From the NCBI GenBank assembly GCA_016703325.1, contig JADJCH010000002.1, positions 1-64,000 of the forward strand: a stretch of DNA of 64,000 nucleotides, in the 5' to 3' direction. Position numbers and translations under genes: made by a program. Below the pieces are notes generated by a model, which worked only from the letters and a program-made list of their open reading frames with translations, was not told where the DNA came from and ran no database searches. The DNA is from Burkholderiales bacterium. Lineage in GTDB: Bacteria; Pseudomonadota; Gammaproteobacteria; Burkholderiales; Burkholderiaceae_C. Below, one piece after another: positions 24,620 to 32,833 of this stretch (the first letter of the stretch is position 1; every line of letters starts with the position of its first letter).

Positions 24620-24916
24620 ATGTACACCCGGACTGTGAGCGTGCGCGTGGCGCCGGAGAAGATCGACGAGGTGGTGGCGCTGTGGCGAGACGAGGCGGTG
24701 GCCGCCGCACGGCGCCAGCCCGGCTGCACCGGCGGTCAGCTGCTGATCGACCGTGCCAGCGGCAAGGGCATCTCGCACTTCACCTGGGACACCCAGGCGC
24801 AGGCCAACGCCACCGGGCCGGAGAGTGAGCACCTCAAGCAGATCCTGGGGCGATTTGCGGCCTACTTTGTGGCACCTCCGATCGTGGAGCACTGGGAAGT
24901 CGCGGCCCAGGGTTGA
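24620..24916 (+). CDS. Antibiotic biosynthesis monooxygenase (ABM) domain protein
   Basis: 98 residues with the dimeric ferredoxin-like ABM fold: first strand MYTRTVSVRVAPEKIDEVVA, helix ALWRDEAVAAARRQPGC, strands GGQLLIDRASGKGISHFTWD, and a closing VEHWEVAA. Members include cofactor-free quinone-forming monooxygenases, haem-degrading enzymes and many proteins of unknown role. GCAGGAG lies about 7 bp before the ATG at 24620. It is 134 bp after the SnoaL-like gene; the gap contains an 8-bp-stem hairpin (24535-24557) without a T-tract. Probably in the same transcription unit. Confidence 0.82.
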   Translation: MYTRTVSVRVAPEKIDEVVALWRDEAVAAARRQPGCTGGQLLIDRASGKGISHFTWDTQAQANATGPESEHLKQILGRFAAYFVAPPIVEHWEVAAQG

Positions 24917-24940
24917 CGCCGCTGTGCTCATGGCCCCATC

Positions 24941-24965
24941 GGGGCACCTGTGGTTCAGGTGCCCC
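24941..24965 (+). terminator. Strong hairpin between the ABM gene and the secreted-protein gene
   Basis: Perfect 10-bp stem GGGGCACCTG / CAGGTGCCCC with a 5-base loop TGGTT, beginning 25 bases after the ABM stop. There is no T-tract, so it may be a weak or Rho-assisted terminator, or an mRNA-stabilising stem, rather than a classic terminator. Confidence 0.4.
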
Positions 24966-25013
24966 CGGCCCCAGCGCCTGTCCGCTGTTCTCACCCCAAG
25001 AAGGAGAAGCCGC

Positions 25014-25532
25014 ATGAATCTGTTGCGTTCCACCCCGCAGCCGACCGGCCGCATGGCCCTGATCGCCAGCTGCCTCGCAGCCAGCTTCGCCGCACCGGTG
25101 ACCGCTGCGACCATCGATGCCCAGAGCTGCTACGGCGCCTACTACACCCATGTGGATGTGATGCAGGTGGCGCCGAACCACGTCATCGTCACCGCGGGTG
25201 CACACGGCACCGGCTACGTGACACGCGACGCCCAGTCGCCGCTGAAGGGCGCCTACGGGCCCTGTGTGCTGTTCAACGAGGTGATCGACGGCAAACCCAA
25301 TGGCGAGCTGCGCTGCGTGCGCAGCGATGCCCAGGGCGACAAGTTCCTGATCACCGGCAAGGTCAAGGCCTACACCGCCACCGGCGCCATGACCGGCTCG
25401 TACACCGTCACCGGCCTGACCGGCAAATGGGTGGGCGCCAGCGGCGGAGGCAACTTTGCCGAGGACGCCGGGTCGGGCAAGGACAACAAGCACTACTTCG
25501 TCTGCTTCGACGGCGAGGTGCGCATGCGTTGA
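25014..25532 (+). CDS. Small secreted protein of unknown function
   Basis: 172 residues. A Sec-type signal peptide is clear: basic start, hydrophobic core MALIASCLAASFAA, and likely cleavage after PVTAA near residue 33. The mature part is strand-rich, with three Cys residues likely to form disulfides, and short repeats of GxxTGSYTVTGLTGKW type near 120-140. AAGAAGGAGAAG gives a strong ribosome-binding site before ATG 25014. No family recognised. It is the last gene of the rightward cluster behind operator copy C and converges on the carboxypeptidase gene. Confidence 0.65.
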   Translation: MNLLRSTPQPTGRMALIASCLAASFAAPVTAATIDAQSCYGAYYTHVDVMQVAPNHVIVTAGAHGTGYVTRDAQSPLKGAYGPCVLFNEVIDGKPNGELRCVRSDAQGDKFLITGKVKAYTATGAMTGSYTVTGLTGKWVGASGGGNFAEDAGSGKDNKHYFVCFDGEVRMR

Positions 25533-25538
25533 AATGGC

Positions 25539-25571
25539 ACTCTCACCCCACTCTCACCCCACTCTCACCCC
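25539..25571. repeat. Three tandem 11-bp repeats between convergent genes
   Basis: ACTCTCACCCC occurs three times in a row. It fills the gap between the secreted-protein gene and the convergent carboxypeptidase gene and overlaps the latter's last codons. Origin by replication slippage is likely. Confidence 0.8.
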
Positions 25572-27097
25572 AGGTAGCGCCGCTCCAGGTGCGCCCGGTA
25601 GTGCGCCGGGTTGAGGGCTTCGCCACTGGTGCGGCGCACCAGTTCGGGCGTGGTCCAGCGTGAGCCCTGCGACCAGATGTGGTCGCGCAGCCAGTTGAAC
25701 ACCGGGGACAGGTCGCCGGCGGTGATGCGGGCATCCAGGTTTGGCGTGGCGCGGCGCATGGTGGCCAACCACTGGGCCGCGTACATCGCGCCCAGGGTGT
25801 AGCAGGGGAAGTAGCCGAAGGCGCCGCTGGGCCAGTGCACGTCCTGCATGGCGCCGTCGCGGTGGTTGCCGCGGGTGTCCAGGCCGAGGTAGTCGGCCAT
25901 CTTGCGGTTCCAGAGCTCGGGGATGTCGTCCACCTCGATCTCGCCGCCGATCAGCGCGCGCTCGATCTCGAAGCGCAGCATCACATGCGCCGGGTAGGTG
26001 AGTTCGTCCGCATCGACACGGATCAGGCCGGGGCTGACGCGGGTGAGCAGGCGCGCCAGGTTCTCCGGGGCAAAGGCCTCCTGCCGGCCGAATCGGGCCT
26101 CGATCAGCGGCAGCAACTGCGCGATGAAACCCGGGTGCCGGCCCAGCTGCATCTCGAAGGCGAGGCTCTGGCTCTCGTGCAGGCCGTAGGAGCGCGCCCG
26201 GCCCACCGGCAGGCCCAGCCAGTCGCGCGGCAGGTTCTGCTCGTAGCGGGCGTGGCCGGTTTCGTGGATGACGCCGTACAGCCCCTGCTGCAGGTCGTCG
26301 TCCAGGTAGCGGGTGGTCAGGCGCACGTCCTCCGGCACGCCGCCGGAGAAGGGGTGGGGGCTTTCATCGAGCCGGCCGCCGTCGAAGTCGAAACCCAGCA
26401 GCGCCATCGCCGCTTTGCCGAGCTGCTTCTGCTGCGCCCGGTCGAAGGGGCCCTGTGGGCGCAGCACCACTTCGCCGGCCTGGTGCTCGCGCACCCGGGT
26501 GATCAGCTCCGGCAGCCAGCCGCGCAGGTCACCGAAGATGCGGTCCAGCTCGGCGCTGGTCATGCCCGGCTCGAAGCGGTCGATCAGCGCGTCGTAGGGT
26601 GCCAGCCCGGTGGCCTGCGACAGGCACTGCGCCTCCTCCCGCGCCAGTTCGACGACGGTGCGCAGGTTGGGCGCAAAACCGGCCCAGTCGTTGGCCGGGC
26701 GCTGGGTGGTCCAGGCGTGTTCGCAGCGGCTGCTGGCCAGGCTGCGCGCCTCCACCAGCCGGGAGGGCAGGGCGTTGTTGGCGATCCAGTCGCGCCGCAT
26801 CTCGCGCAGCACCGCGCGCTGGAAGTCGTCCAGCGGCTCCTTTTCTGCGCATCCCAGCAGCAGCTTCAAGGCCGGGTCGGTGGCCAGCCCGTGCAGCAGG
26901 GTGCCCACTTCGGCCAGCGCGGCGGCACGGGCTTCGCTGCCCTTGGGCGGCATGTTGGCGGCCTGGTCCCAGCTGGCCAGGGCGCTCAGGTGCTCCAGCC
27001 GCCAGGCGCGGCGGCTGCGCTGGGCCAGGTCGTCGTAGGCGGGCGTGGCGCCGGGTGAGGAAATGGGGGGACAGGTGGATGGGATGGACTCAGGCAT
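25565..27097 (-). CDS. M32-family metallocarboxypeptidase
   Basis: Zinc carboxypeptidase of the thermostable Taq type that trims C-terminal residues from peptides in the cytoplasm. 510 residues, normal for M32. The HExxH zinc motif is seen as HETGH near residue 255, followed by the conserved GLHESQS block with the third-ligand Glu about 25 residues later, and further family blocks GVPEDVRLTTRY and DVHWPSGAFGYFPCYTLG. The start MPESIPST at 27097 is preferred over an in-frame start 54 bases upstream, because that extension has no homology character. Convergent to the secreted-protein gene; read in the same direction as the YqaA-like gene, about 140 bp downstream of it. Confidence 0.93.
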   Translation of the reverse strand: MPESIPSTCPPISSPGATPAYDDLAQRSRRAWRLEHLSALASWDQAANMPPKGSEARAAALAEVGTLLHGLATDPALKLLLGCAEKEPLDDFQRAVLREMRRDWIANNALPSRLVEARSLASSRCEHAWTTQRPANDWAGFAPNLRTVVELAREEAQCLSQATGLAPYDALIDRFEPGMTSAELDRIFGDLRGWLPELITRVREHQAGEVVLRPQGPFDRAQQKQLGKAAMALLGFDFDGGRLDESPHPFSGGVPEDVRLTTRYLDDDLQQGLYGVIHETGHARYEQNLPRDWLGLPVGRARSYGLHESQSLAFEMQLGRHPGFIAQLLPLIEARFGRQEAFAPENLARLLTRVSPGLIRVDADELTYPAHVMLRFEIERALIGGEIEVDDIPELWNRKMADYLGLDTRGNHRDGAMQDVHWPSGAFGYFPCYTLGAMYAAQWLATMRRATPNLDARITAGDLSPVFNWLRDHIWSQGSRWTTPELVRRTSGEALNPAHYRAHLERRYLG

Positions 27098-27164
27098 GAA
27101 CTTCTCCTGCGGCCAGTATGCAGGCGCGCAGCCGATCGGCCCACCCACCAAAGGTGGATGCGGT

Positions 27165-27216
27165 GGGGGAACGAAGGGGGGAACGAAGGGGGGGAACGAA
27201 GGGGGGGAACGAAGGG
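27165..27216. repeat. G-rich tandem repeat, about four units
   Basis: Four units of GGAACGAAGGG type with G-tracts varying from 4 to 7 stand between the yqaA-like gene and the carboxypeptidase gene. The variable G-tracts point to slippage. Four G-runs could in principle form a G-quadruplex on this strand. Confidence 0.7.
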
Positions 27217-27237
27217 CCGCAGGGACCGCGGCCCTTC
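27211..27237 (-). terminator. Inverted repeat at the 3' end of the yqaA-like gene
   Basis: Perfect 10-bp stem GAAGGGCCGC / GCGGCCCTTC with a 7-base loop. It overlaps the stop codon of the leftward yqaA-like gene. No T-tract follows on the minus strand, so terminator function is uncertain. Confidence 0.4.
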
Positions 27238-27730
27238 AGAGGTTGAACTGGCCGGGGAACACCCAGAGCAAGGCCGCCGTCATCGTCGTGTAGCGGGCGA
27301 ACTTGCCGATGGCCATGTAGCCCACGCAGGGCCAGAAGGGCAGTCGCAGCCAGCCGGCCACGGCACACAGCGGGTCGCCCACCAGCGGCAGCCAGCTCAG
27401 CAGGCAGGCCTTCGGGCCGAAGCGCTGCAGCATCGCCAGCGCGCGCACTTCCGGGCTGTGGTGGGTGACCTTCTCGTAGGCCTTTTCCGCGCCGTAGCCC
27501 ATCCACCAGGAGATGGCGCCTCCGAGGGTGTTGCCGGCGGTGGCGGTGAACACCGCCGGCCAGAACAGCTCCGGATTGAGCTTGACCAGGCCAAAGACGG
27601 CCGGCTCCGACCCCAGCGGCAGCAGCGTGGCCGAAATCGTCGCGACGATGAAGATGGTGCTCAGTCCGTACTGCGGCAGCGCCAGTGCGGCGAGCAGGGA
27701 GGCGACCAGGGATTCGAGCCAGGATTGCAT
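27236..27730 (-). CDS. YqaA-like small DedA/VTT-type membrane protein
   Basis: 164 residues, inner-membrane protein with about four hydrophobic segments. It shows the family block GNTLGGAISWWMGY near residue 65 and a late GDPLCAVAGWLRLPFWPC near 117, both typical of YqaA proteins related to the DedA/SNARE-associated group. Relatives are linked to membrane lipid or proton homeostasis, but YqaA itself has no assigned reaction. Divergent from dusB, sharing a 142-bp promoter region; probably monocistronic. Confidence 0.88.
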   Translation of the reverse strand: MQSWLESLVASLLAALALPQYGLSTIFIVATISATLLPLGSEPAVFGLVKLNPELFWPAVFTATAGNTLGGAISWWMGYGAEKAYEKVTHHSPEVRALAMLQRFGPKACLLSWLPLVGDPLCAVAGWLRLPFWPCVGYMAIGKFARYTTMTAALLWVFPGQFNL

Positions 27731-27816
27731 CGGGCGTGATTTGGACGCAGATATTTGACGCGGAACTTTGGCACAGTTCGCCTCGGTATACTGCTGCCTC
27801 CTTTTTCAGCACCCTC

Positions 27817-27839
27817 GCAGGTCGAGTGTTTCGACCTGC
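27817..27839 (+). other. Hairpin in the leader of dusB-fis
   Basis: A 9-bp perfect inverted repeat, GCAGGTCGA / TCGACCTGC with a 5-base loop, lies 34-56 bases before the dusB start. TATACT at 27787-27792 upstream is a plausible -10 hexamer, which would place the hairpin in the transcript leader. Function unknown: an operator or an RNA stem are both possible. Confidence 0.45.
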
Positions 27840-27872
27840 GTTGCCCTGTCTTCCCGCATCCCCTGGCACCGC

Positions 27873-28925
27873 ATGTTCATCGGGCCCCACGAACTGCCGA
27901 ACCGACTGTTCGTTGCACCGATGGCCGGTGTGACGGACCGCGCCTTCCGCCGCCTGTGCCGGCGGCTGGGCGCCGGCCATGCGGTGGGCGAGATGGTCAG
28001 CGCCAAGCCGGAGCTGCGCTCCAGCCGCAAGACCCGCCACCGGCTGGACCACCGCGGTGAACCCGGGCCGATCGCAGTGCAGATCGCCGGCACCGAGCCG
28101 CAGATGATGGCCGACGCCGCGCGGTTCAACATCGATGCGGGCGCGCAGATCATCGACATCAACATGGGCTGCCCGGCCAAGAAGGTCTGCAACCGCTGGG
28201 CCGGCTCGGCGCTGATGCGCAACGAGCCGCTGGCGCTGGAGATCGTGGAGGCGGTGGTGGCCGCCTGCGCGCCGCAGGGCGTGCCGGTGACGCTGAAGAT
28301 GCGCACCGGCTGGTGCGAGGAGGAGCGCAATGCGGTGCGCCTGGCCCGGGCGGCGCAAGCCGCCGGTGTGGCCCTGCTCACGGTGCACGGACGCACCCGC
28401 GAGCAGGGTTACCGCGGCCGGGCCGAATACGACACCATCGCCGCGGTGAAGGCAGCGGTGCAGGTGCCGGTGGTCGCCAACGGCGACATCGACGGCCCGG
28501 AAAAAGCCGCCGCCGTGCTGGCGGCCACCGGGGCGGACGCACTGATGATCGGCCGCGCTGCACAGGGGCGGCCGTGGATCTTCGGGGAGATCAACCATTT
28601 CCTGGACCGCGGCGAGCACCGCGCCCCGCCGGCCACGGCCGAGGTGCGCGACTGGCTGCTGGACCATCTGCAGGACCATCACGAGTTGTACGGCGAAGAA
28701 ATGGGCGTGCGCAGTGCACGCAAACACATTGGCTGGGCGGTACACGCCCTGCCCGGGGGAGCGGCCTTTCGAGCCGCGATGAACCGCATCGACGAAGCCG
28801 GCGAACAGCGCCGGCTGCTGGCCGACTGGCTGGGTGAACTGGCCGAGCGCCACCCCCGCTGGCCGCAGGCCACCGGCATCGAGGCGGCGGAACCACCACC
28901 ACCCGAGCAGGAGTGCCTGGCATGA
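27873..28925 (+). CDS. dusB: tRNA-dihydrouridine synthase B
   Basis: FMN-dependent reduction of uridine to dihydrouridine in the D-loop of tRNA. The start at 27873 (MFIGPHELPNRLFVAPMAGV) matches the family N-terminus; an upstream in-frame start adds non-homologous residues. Catalytic Cys100 is in NMGCPAKKVCN, and the FMN/substrate blocks MRTGW, VHGRTREQGY, VVANGDI and GADALMIGRAAQG are all present. The 350-residue length is normal. Its stop overlaps the fis start as ATGA, the conserved dusB-fis arrangement of proteobacteria. Confidence 0.96.
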   Translation: MFIGPHELPNRLFVAPMAGVTDRAFRRLCRRLGAGHAVGEMVSAKPELRSSRKTRHRLDHRGEPGPIAVQIAGTEPQMMADAARFNIDAGAQIIDINMGCPAKKVCNRWAGSALMRNEPLALEIVEAVVAACAPQGVPVTLKMRTGWCEEERNAVRLARAAQAAGVALLTVHGRTREQGYRGRAEYDTIAAVKAAVQVPVVANGDIDGPEKAAAVLAATGADALMIGRAAQGRPWIFGEINHFLDRGEHRAPPATAEVRDWLLDHLQDHHELYGEEMGVRSARKHIGWAVHALPGGAAFRAAMNRIDEAGEQRRLLADWLGELAERHPRWPQATGIEAAEPPPPEQECLA

Positions 28926-29173
28926 GCGAGAACCCCCCCACCAGCATGACGCTGGACGCGGCCGTGCGGCTGAATCTGGAGAGTTACTTCCGTGACCTGG
29001 AGGGCACGACGCCCCACGGCCTGTACGACATGGTGATCAAGGCGGTGGAGCGACCGCTGCTGGAGATCGTGCTCGCACAGACGGAGGGCAACCAGAGCCG
29101 CGCCGCCGAATGGCTGGGCATCAACCGCAACACGCTGCGCCGCAAGCTGCTCGAACACAAATTGACGGAATGA
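28922..29173 (+). CDS. fis: DNA-binding protein Fis
   Basis: Nucleoid-associated protein that bends DNA and activates rRNA and tRNA promoters in growing cells. 83 residues; the C-terminal HTH NQSRAAEWLGINRNTLRRKL is typical, preceded by the dimer helices and a PHGLYDMVIKAVERPLL segment. Start ATG 28922 overlaps the dusB stop and gives a normal-size protein. Co-transcribed with dusB as in other proteobacteria, so Fis should be controlled from the dusB promoter. Confidence 0.96.
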   Translation: MSENPPTSMTLDAAVRLNLESYFRDLEGTTPHGLYDMVIKAVERPLLEIVLAQTEGNQSRAAEWLGINRNTLRRKLLEHKLTE

Positions 29174-29287
29174 GGTCCCCACGCCGCCGGCTTCTCGCCG
29201 GACTGGGTGTCGGGCTCAGCCCAGGGGCTCATGCGGGCCCGATCCACCGGGACTCGCTGAATACCTTTGACTCGAAGAACTCCTGCC

Positions 29288-30877
29288 ATGTCCCAACTCA
29301 CTGCATTGCTCTCGGTCTCCGACAAGACCGGCATCGTCGAATTCGCCCAGGCCCTGCACGGGCACGGCATCAAGCTGCTCTCCACCGGCGGCACCGCCAA
29401 GCTGCTGGCCGGCGCCGGCCTGCCCGTGACCGAGGTGAGCGAGATCACCGGCTTCCCGGAGATGCTCGACGGCCGCGTCAAGACCCTGCACCCGCGTGTG
29501 CACGGCGGCCTGCTGGCCCGCCGCGATGTGCCCGAGCACATGGCCGCGCTCAAGGAGCACGGCATCGGCACCATCGACCTGCTGATCATCAACCTGTACC
29601 CGTTCGCCCAGGCCACCGCCAAGGCCGACTGCACGTTTGAAGACGCGATCGAGAACATCGACATCGGCGGCCCCGCCATGCTGCGCGCCGCCGCCAAGAA
29701 CTGGCAGGACGTGGGCGTGGTGATCGACCCCACCGACTACCCGCAGGTGCTCGGTGAACTCGCCGCCTCCAACGGCCAGTCGCTGACCCGCGCCACCAAG
29801 TTCAGGCTGGCCAGGAAGGTGTTCTCGCACACCGCCGCCTACGACGGCATGATCAGCAACTACCTGACCTCCCTCGTTGCCGGCGCGGAGGAGCAGACCG
29901 CCGAGGTGCCCAAGCGCGAGGAGTACCCCAGCGTCTTCAACCTGCAGCTGCACAAGGTGCAGGGCATGCGCTACGGCGAGAACCCGCACCAGTCCGCTGC
30001 CTTCTACAAGGAGGCCGCCCCAGCCGCCGGCCTGCTGGCAGGCTGGACGCAGATCCAGGGCAAGGAACTGTCCTTCAACAACATCGCCGATGCCGATGCG
30101 GCCTGGGAATGCGTCAAGGCCTTCGACGCCCCCGCCTGCGTGATCGTCAAACACGCCAACCCCTGCGGCGTGGCCATCGGCGCCAACCTGCTGGAAGCCT
30201 ACGAGAAGGCGCTCAAGACCGATCCCACCTCGGCCTTCGGCGGCATCATTGCCTTCAACCGCCCGCTCGACGCCGATGTGGTGGAGAAGATCAACGCCAA
30301 CAAACACTTCGTCGAGGTGGCGATCGCCCCGGCCATCACCCCGGCCGCCCGCACCGCCTATGCCAGCAAGGTCAACGTGCGCCTGCTGGAGGTCCCCGTG
30401 AGCCAGGCCGTCAACGCGCTGGACTTCAAGCGTGTGGGCGGCGGCATGCTGCTGCAGTCGGCCGACAACACCGACATCGTCGGCGAGGTCAAGGTGGTGA
30501 CGAACCTGGCGCCGACCAAGCAGCAGATGCAGGACCTGCTGTTCGCCTGGAAGGTGGGCCGCTTCGTCAAGAGCAACGCCATCGTCTTCTGCAAGGACGG
30601 CATGACCTTCGGCGTCGGCGCCGGGCAGATGAGCCGGCTGGACTCCGCCCGCATCGCCAGCATCAAGGCCCAGGCCGCCGGCCTGAGCCTGCAGGGCACC
30701 GCGGTGGCCAGCGACGCCTTCTTCCCGTTCCGTGACGGGCTGGACGTGGTGGTGGACGCCGGCGCGAGTTGCGTCATCCAGCCGGGTGGCTCGATGCGCG
30801 ACCAGGAGGTGATCGACGCGGCCAACGAGCGCGGCATTGCGATGGTGTTCACCGGCACGCGCCACTTCCGGCATTGA
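29288..30877 (+). CDS. purH: Bifunctional AICAR formyltransferase / IMP cyclohydrolase
   Basis: Catalyses the last two steps of purine synthesis, from AICAR to IMP. 529 residues. The N-terminal IMP cyclohydrolase (MGS-like) domain covers about 1-150 (LSVSDKTGIVEFA, STGGTAKLLA, HPRVHGGLLARR). The C-terminal formyltransferase domain carries KHANPCG near residue 285, RQ/NPHQ-type GENPHQSA near 232, and the final GGSMRDQEVIDAA and GTRHFRH blocks. ATG 29288 is the family start. It stands 114 bp after fis, without a recognised terminator between. A REP-like array follows the gene. Confidence 0.97.
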   Translation: MSQLTALLSVSDKTGIVEFAQALHGHGIKLLSTGGTAKLLAGAGLPVTEVSEITGFPEMLDGRVKTLHPRVHGGLLARRDVPEHMAALKEHGIGTIDLLIINLYPFAQATAKADCTFEDAIENIDIGGPAMLRAAAKNWQDVGVVIDPTDYPQVLGELAASNGQSLTRATKFRLARKVFSHTAAYDGMISNYLTSLVAGAEEQTAEVPKREEYPSVFNLQLHKVQGMRYGENPHQSAAFYKEAAPAAGLLAGWTQIQGKELSFNNIADADAAWECVKAFDAPACVIVKHANPCGVAIGANLLEAYEKALKTDPTSAFGGIIAFNRPLDADVVEKINANKHFVEVAIAPAITPAARTAYASKVNVRLLEVPVSQAVNALDFKRVGGGMLLQSADNTDIVGEVKVVTNLAPTKQQMQDLLFAWKVGRFVKSNAIVFCKDGMTFGVGAGQMSRLDSARIASIKAQAAGLSLQGTAVASDAFFPFRDGLDVVVDAGASCVIQPGGSMRDQEVIDAANERGIAMVFTGTRHFRH

Positions 30878-30894
30878 TCGATCTGCTCCTCCGT

Positions 30895-31008
30895 CATCTC
30901 CGCTCCTCCGTCATTCCCGCTCCTCCGTCATTCCCGCTCCTCCGTCATTCCCGCGAAGGCGGGAATCCAGGGAGTGGCACTGGATCCCCGCCTTCGCGGG
31001 GATGACGG
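30895..31008. repeat. REP-like palindrome with degenerate half copies
   Basis: The full palindrome at 30942-31008 has arms starting CCGTCATTCCCGCGAAGGCG and ending in its complement (CGCGGGGATGACGG), with a GGAATCCAGG...CTGGATCC inner part. It is preceded by three half copies CTCCGTCATTCCCG in tandem. The 384-bp gap between purH and ruvC contains only this and the next element. Such palindromes are common intergenic repeats in Burkholderiales. Confidence 0.8.
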
Positions 31009-31133
31009 AAGGTGTGGCCCGTGGTTCCCGCTGCCGTCCGTCCCGTTGCCCCGTCATTCCCGCTATCCCGCCACGCCCGCTCCCGCCACGCCCGCTATCC
31101 CGCCACGCCCGCTATCCCGCCATGCCCGCTTCC

Positions 31134-31200
31134 CCGTCATTCCCGCGCAGGCGGGAATCCAGGGAGTGCCACTGGATCCCCGCCTGCGCGGGGATGACGG
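31134..31200. repeat. REP-like palindrome, second copy
   Basis: Arms CCGTCATTCCCGCGCAGGCG and CGCGGGGATGACGG flank a core nearly identical to that of the copy at 30942. Between the two copies, 31050-31130 holds CCACGCCCGCTATCCCG-type tandem repeats that look like eroded arms. No gene is present. Confidence 0.8.
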
Positions 31201-31261
31201 GAGTAGCGCACCGGATGACGGGAGAGGCGCGCGCGGATAACGACGGCATACTGACCCCACC

Positions 31262-31810
31262 ATGCGCATCCTCGGCATCGACCCCGGCCTGGCCACCACC
31301 GGCTTCGGCCTGATCGACGCGGACGGCCAGCGGCTGGCCTATGTGGCCAGTGGCACGGTGCGCACCAAGGAGGCCGCGCTGGGCGATCTGCCCGGGCGGC
31401 TGAAGATCCTCTTCGACGGCATCCGCGAGGTGGTGGACACCTACCGGCCGGACTGCGCCTCGGTGGAGATCGTGTTTGTCAACGTCAACCCGCAGAGCAC
31501 GCTGCTGCTGGGCCAGGCGCGCGGCGCGGCGTTGACGGCGCTGGTGTCCAAGGACCTGGCGGTGAGCGAATACACCGCGCTGCAGATGAAGAAGGCGGTG
31601 GTCGGCCACGGCCAGGCGCGCAAGGCCCAGGTGCAGGAGATGGTCAAGCGGCTGCTCAACCTGACGGTCGCGCCGCCGCAGGACGCGGCCGATGCGCTGG
31701 GCCTGGCGATCGCCCATGCCCATGCCGGCGCGTCGATGGCGGCGCTGGGCAAGGTCACCGAACTCACCCGCCGGCAGCACGCGCACTTCCGCGGCGGCCG
31801 GGTCTACTGA
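31262..31810 (+). CDS. ruvC: Holliday junction resolvase RuvC
   Basis: Dimeric endonuclease that cuts Holliday junctions during recombinational repair. 182 residues with the four acidic metal ligands in place: Asp7 in GIDPGL, Glu69 in SVEIVF, Asp141 and Asp144 in PPQDAADAL. The C-terminal AIAHAHAG helix is typical. ruvA and ruvB do not follow; a YitT-like membrane gene lies 97 bp downstream instead. Upstream are REP-like palindromes rather than a recognisable promoter. Confidence 0.97.
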   Translation: MRILGIDPGLATTGFGLIDADGQRLAYVASGTVRTKEAALGDLPGRLKILFDGIREVVDTYRPDCASVEIVFVNVNPQSTLLLGQARGAALTALVSKDLAVSEYTALQMKKAVVGHGQARKAQVQEMVKRLLNLTVAPPQDAADALGLAIAHAHAGASMAALGKVTELTRRQHAHFRGGRVY

Positions 31811-31906
31811 TCCACCTCGGCACCGCAACGTCCACACCGGGCCGCGCTCCCCCCACTCCTCTGCCGCAGCACCCGCTGCCTGCGGCGGGACCTTTTTGTC
31901 CCCACC

Positions 31907-32539
31907 ATGAGCTCCTCCCCTCGCACTTCGCCGTCCGGTCTGGTGGCCCTGCACAGCCGCCGGGAGGACCTCACCGCCCTGCTCACCGGCAGCCTGCTGG
32001 TGTCGCTGGGGCTGGTGCTGTTTCGCCAGGCGGGGCTGCTGTCCGGCGGTACGGCCGGCATCGCCTTCCTGCTGCACTACGCCAGCGGCTGGCCCTTCGG
32101 CTTCTGGTTCTTTGCAATCAACCTGCCGTTCTACTGGCTGGCGTTCCGGCGCATGGGGCCGGCGTTCACCGCCAAGACCTTTGCTGCGGTGGGCGGCGTG
32201 TCGCTGCTGGCCGAGGGTGTACCGGGCTGGCTGCAGATCGCCCACCTGGCGCCCGCTTACGCGGCCATCGCCGGCGGCATGCTGATCGGCTGCGGGCTGC
32301 TGATCTTCTTCCGCCACGGCGCCAGCCTGGGCGGGCTGAACGTGGTGGCGCTGGCGCTGCAGGAGTCCGGCCGCATCAGCGCCGGGCGCTTCCAGATGGG
32401 GGTGGACAGTTTGATCGTGCTGGCCGCCCTCTGGGTGGCCGACCTGCCGCGGGTGGCCTGGTCGTTGCTGGGCGCGCTGGCGGTCAACCTGGTGCTGGCT
32501 GACAACCATCGCCCGGGGCGCTACCGCGGCATGTCCTGA
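31907..32539 (+). CDS. YitT-family integral membrane protein
   Basis: 210 residues with about five membrane segments (LLTGSLLVSLGLVLFRQAG, GIAFLLHYASGWPFGFWFF, AIAGGMLIGCGLLIFF and others). The LLSGGTAGIAFLL and GASLGGLNVVAL blocks are typical of the YitT/DUF161 membrane domain; transport function is suspected in the family but not established. The C-terminal soluble domain common in Firmicutes members is absent, giving the short proteobacterial form. Follows ruvC by 97 bp; convergent to the small membrane gene. Confidence 0.85.
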   Translation: MSSSPRTSPSGLVALHSRREDLTALLTGSLLVSLGLVLFRQAGLLSGGTAGIAFLLHYASGWPFGFWFFAINLPFYWLAFRRMGPAFTAKTFAAVGGVSLLAEGVPGWLQIAHLAPAYAAIAGGMLIGCGLLIFFRHGASLGGLNVVALALQESGRISAGRFQMGVDSLIVLAALWVADLPRVAWSLLGALAVNLVLADNHRPGRYRGMS

Positions 32540-32610
32540 CGGCCTCCGGGATCTGGCCGGTTGCCCTGCAAGCTGCAGGCCCTCGGGCCATCGTCCGTCC
32601 GGTCCGCCGG

Positions 32611-32796
32611 TCAGATCGCAATGGCCATCCGCTCCAGCAGCAGCACCGCAAAAAAGGCCAGCCCGGCGATCACCGTCCACTTCAGCACCAGCAGGCCGCG
32701 GTTCAACCAGCGGCGGTCCTGCGTGCCGATGAACATCGCAAAGCTGAGGGCCGAGCCGATCAGCAGCAGCATCACGATCCAGCGGAACATCATCAT
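32611..32796 (-). CDS. Small two-helix membrane protein
   Basis: 61 residues beginning MMMFRWIVMLLLIG, with two hydrophobic helices separated by GTQDRRWLNRG. AAGGAAGG lies upstream of the ATG at 32796, with two further ATGs in frame. Short two-helix proteins of this kind are common next to lpxC in Burkholderiales, but no function is known to me. It lies 38 bp after lpxC in the same direction, so it is probably the last gene of the lpxC transcript. Confidence 0.65.
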   Translation of the reverse strand: MMMFRWIVMLLLIGSALSFAMFIGTQDRRWLNRGLLVLKWTVIAGLAFFAVLLLERMAIAI

Positions 32797-32833
32797 GGCG
32801 GCGTGACCTTCCTTCGTTCCTTCTGCCCGTTTT

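Noticed and set aside
24060..24916. SnoaL and ABM genes as evidence of a polyketide cluster
   Set aside because: No polyketide synthase, acyl carrier or other tailoring genes occur in the window; both folds are common outside such clusters.
30895..31200. Repeated CCGTCATTCCCGC units as a CRISPR array
   Set aside because: Units are palindromic half arms with irregular spacing and no unique spacers of constant length; no cas genes.
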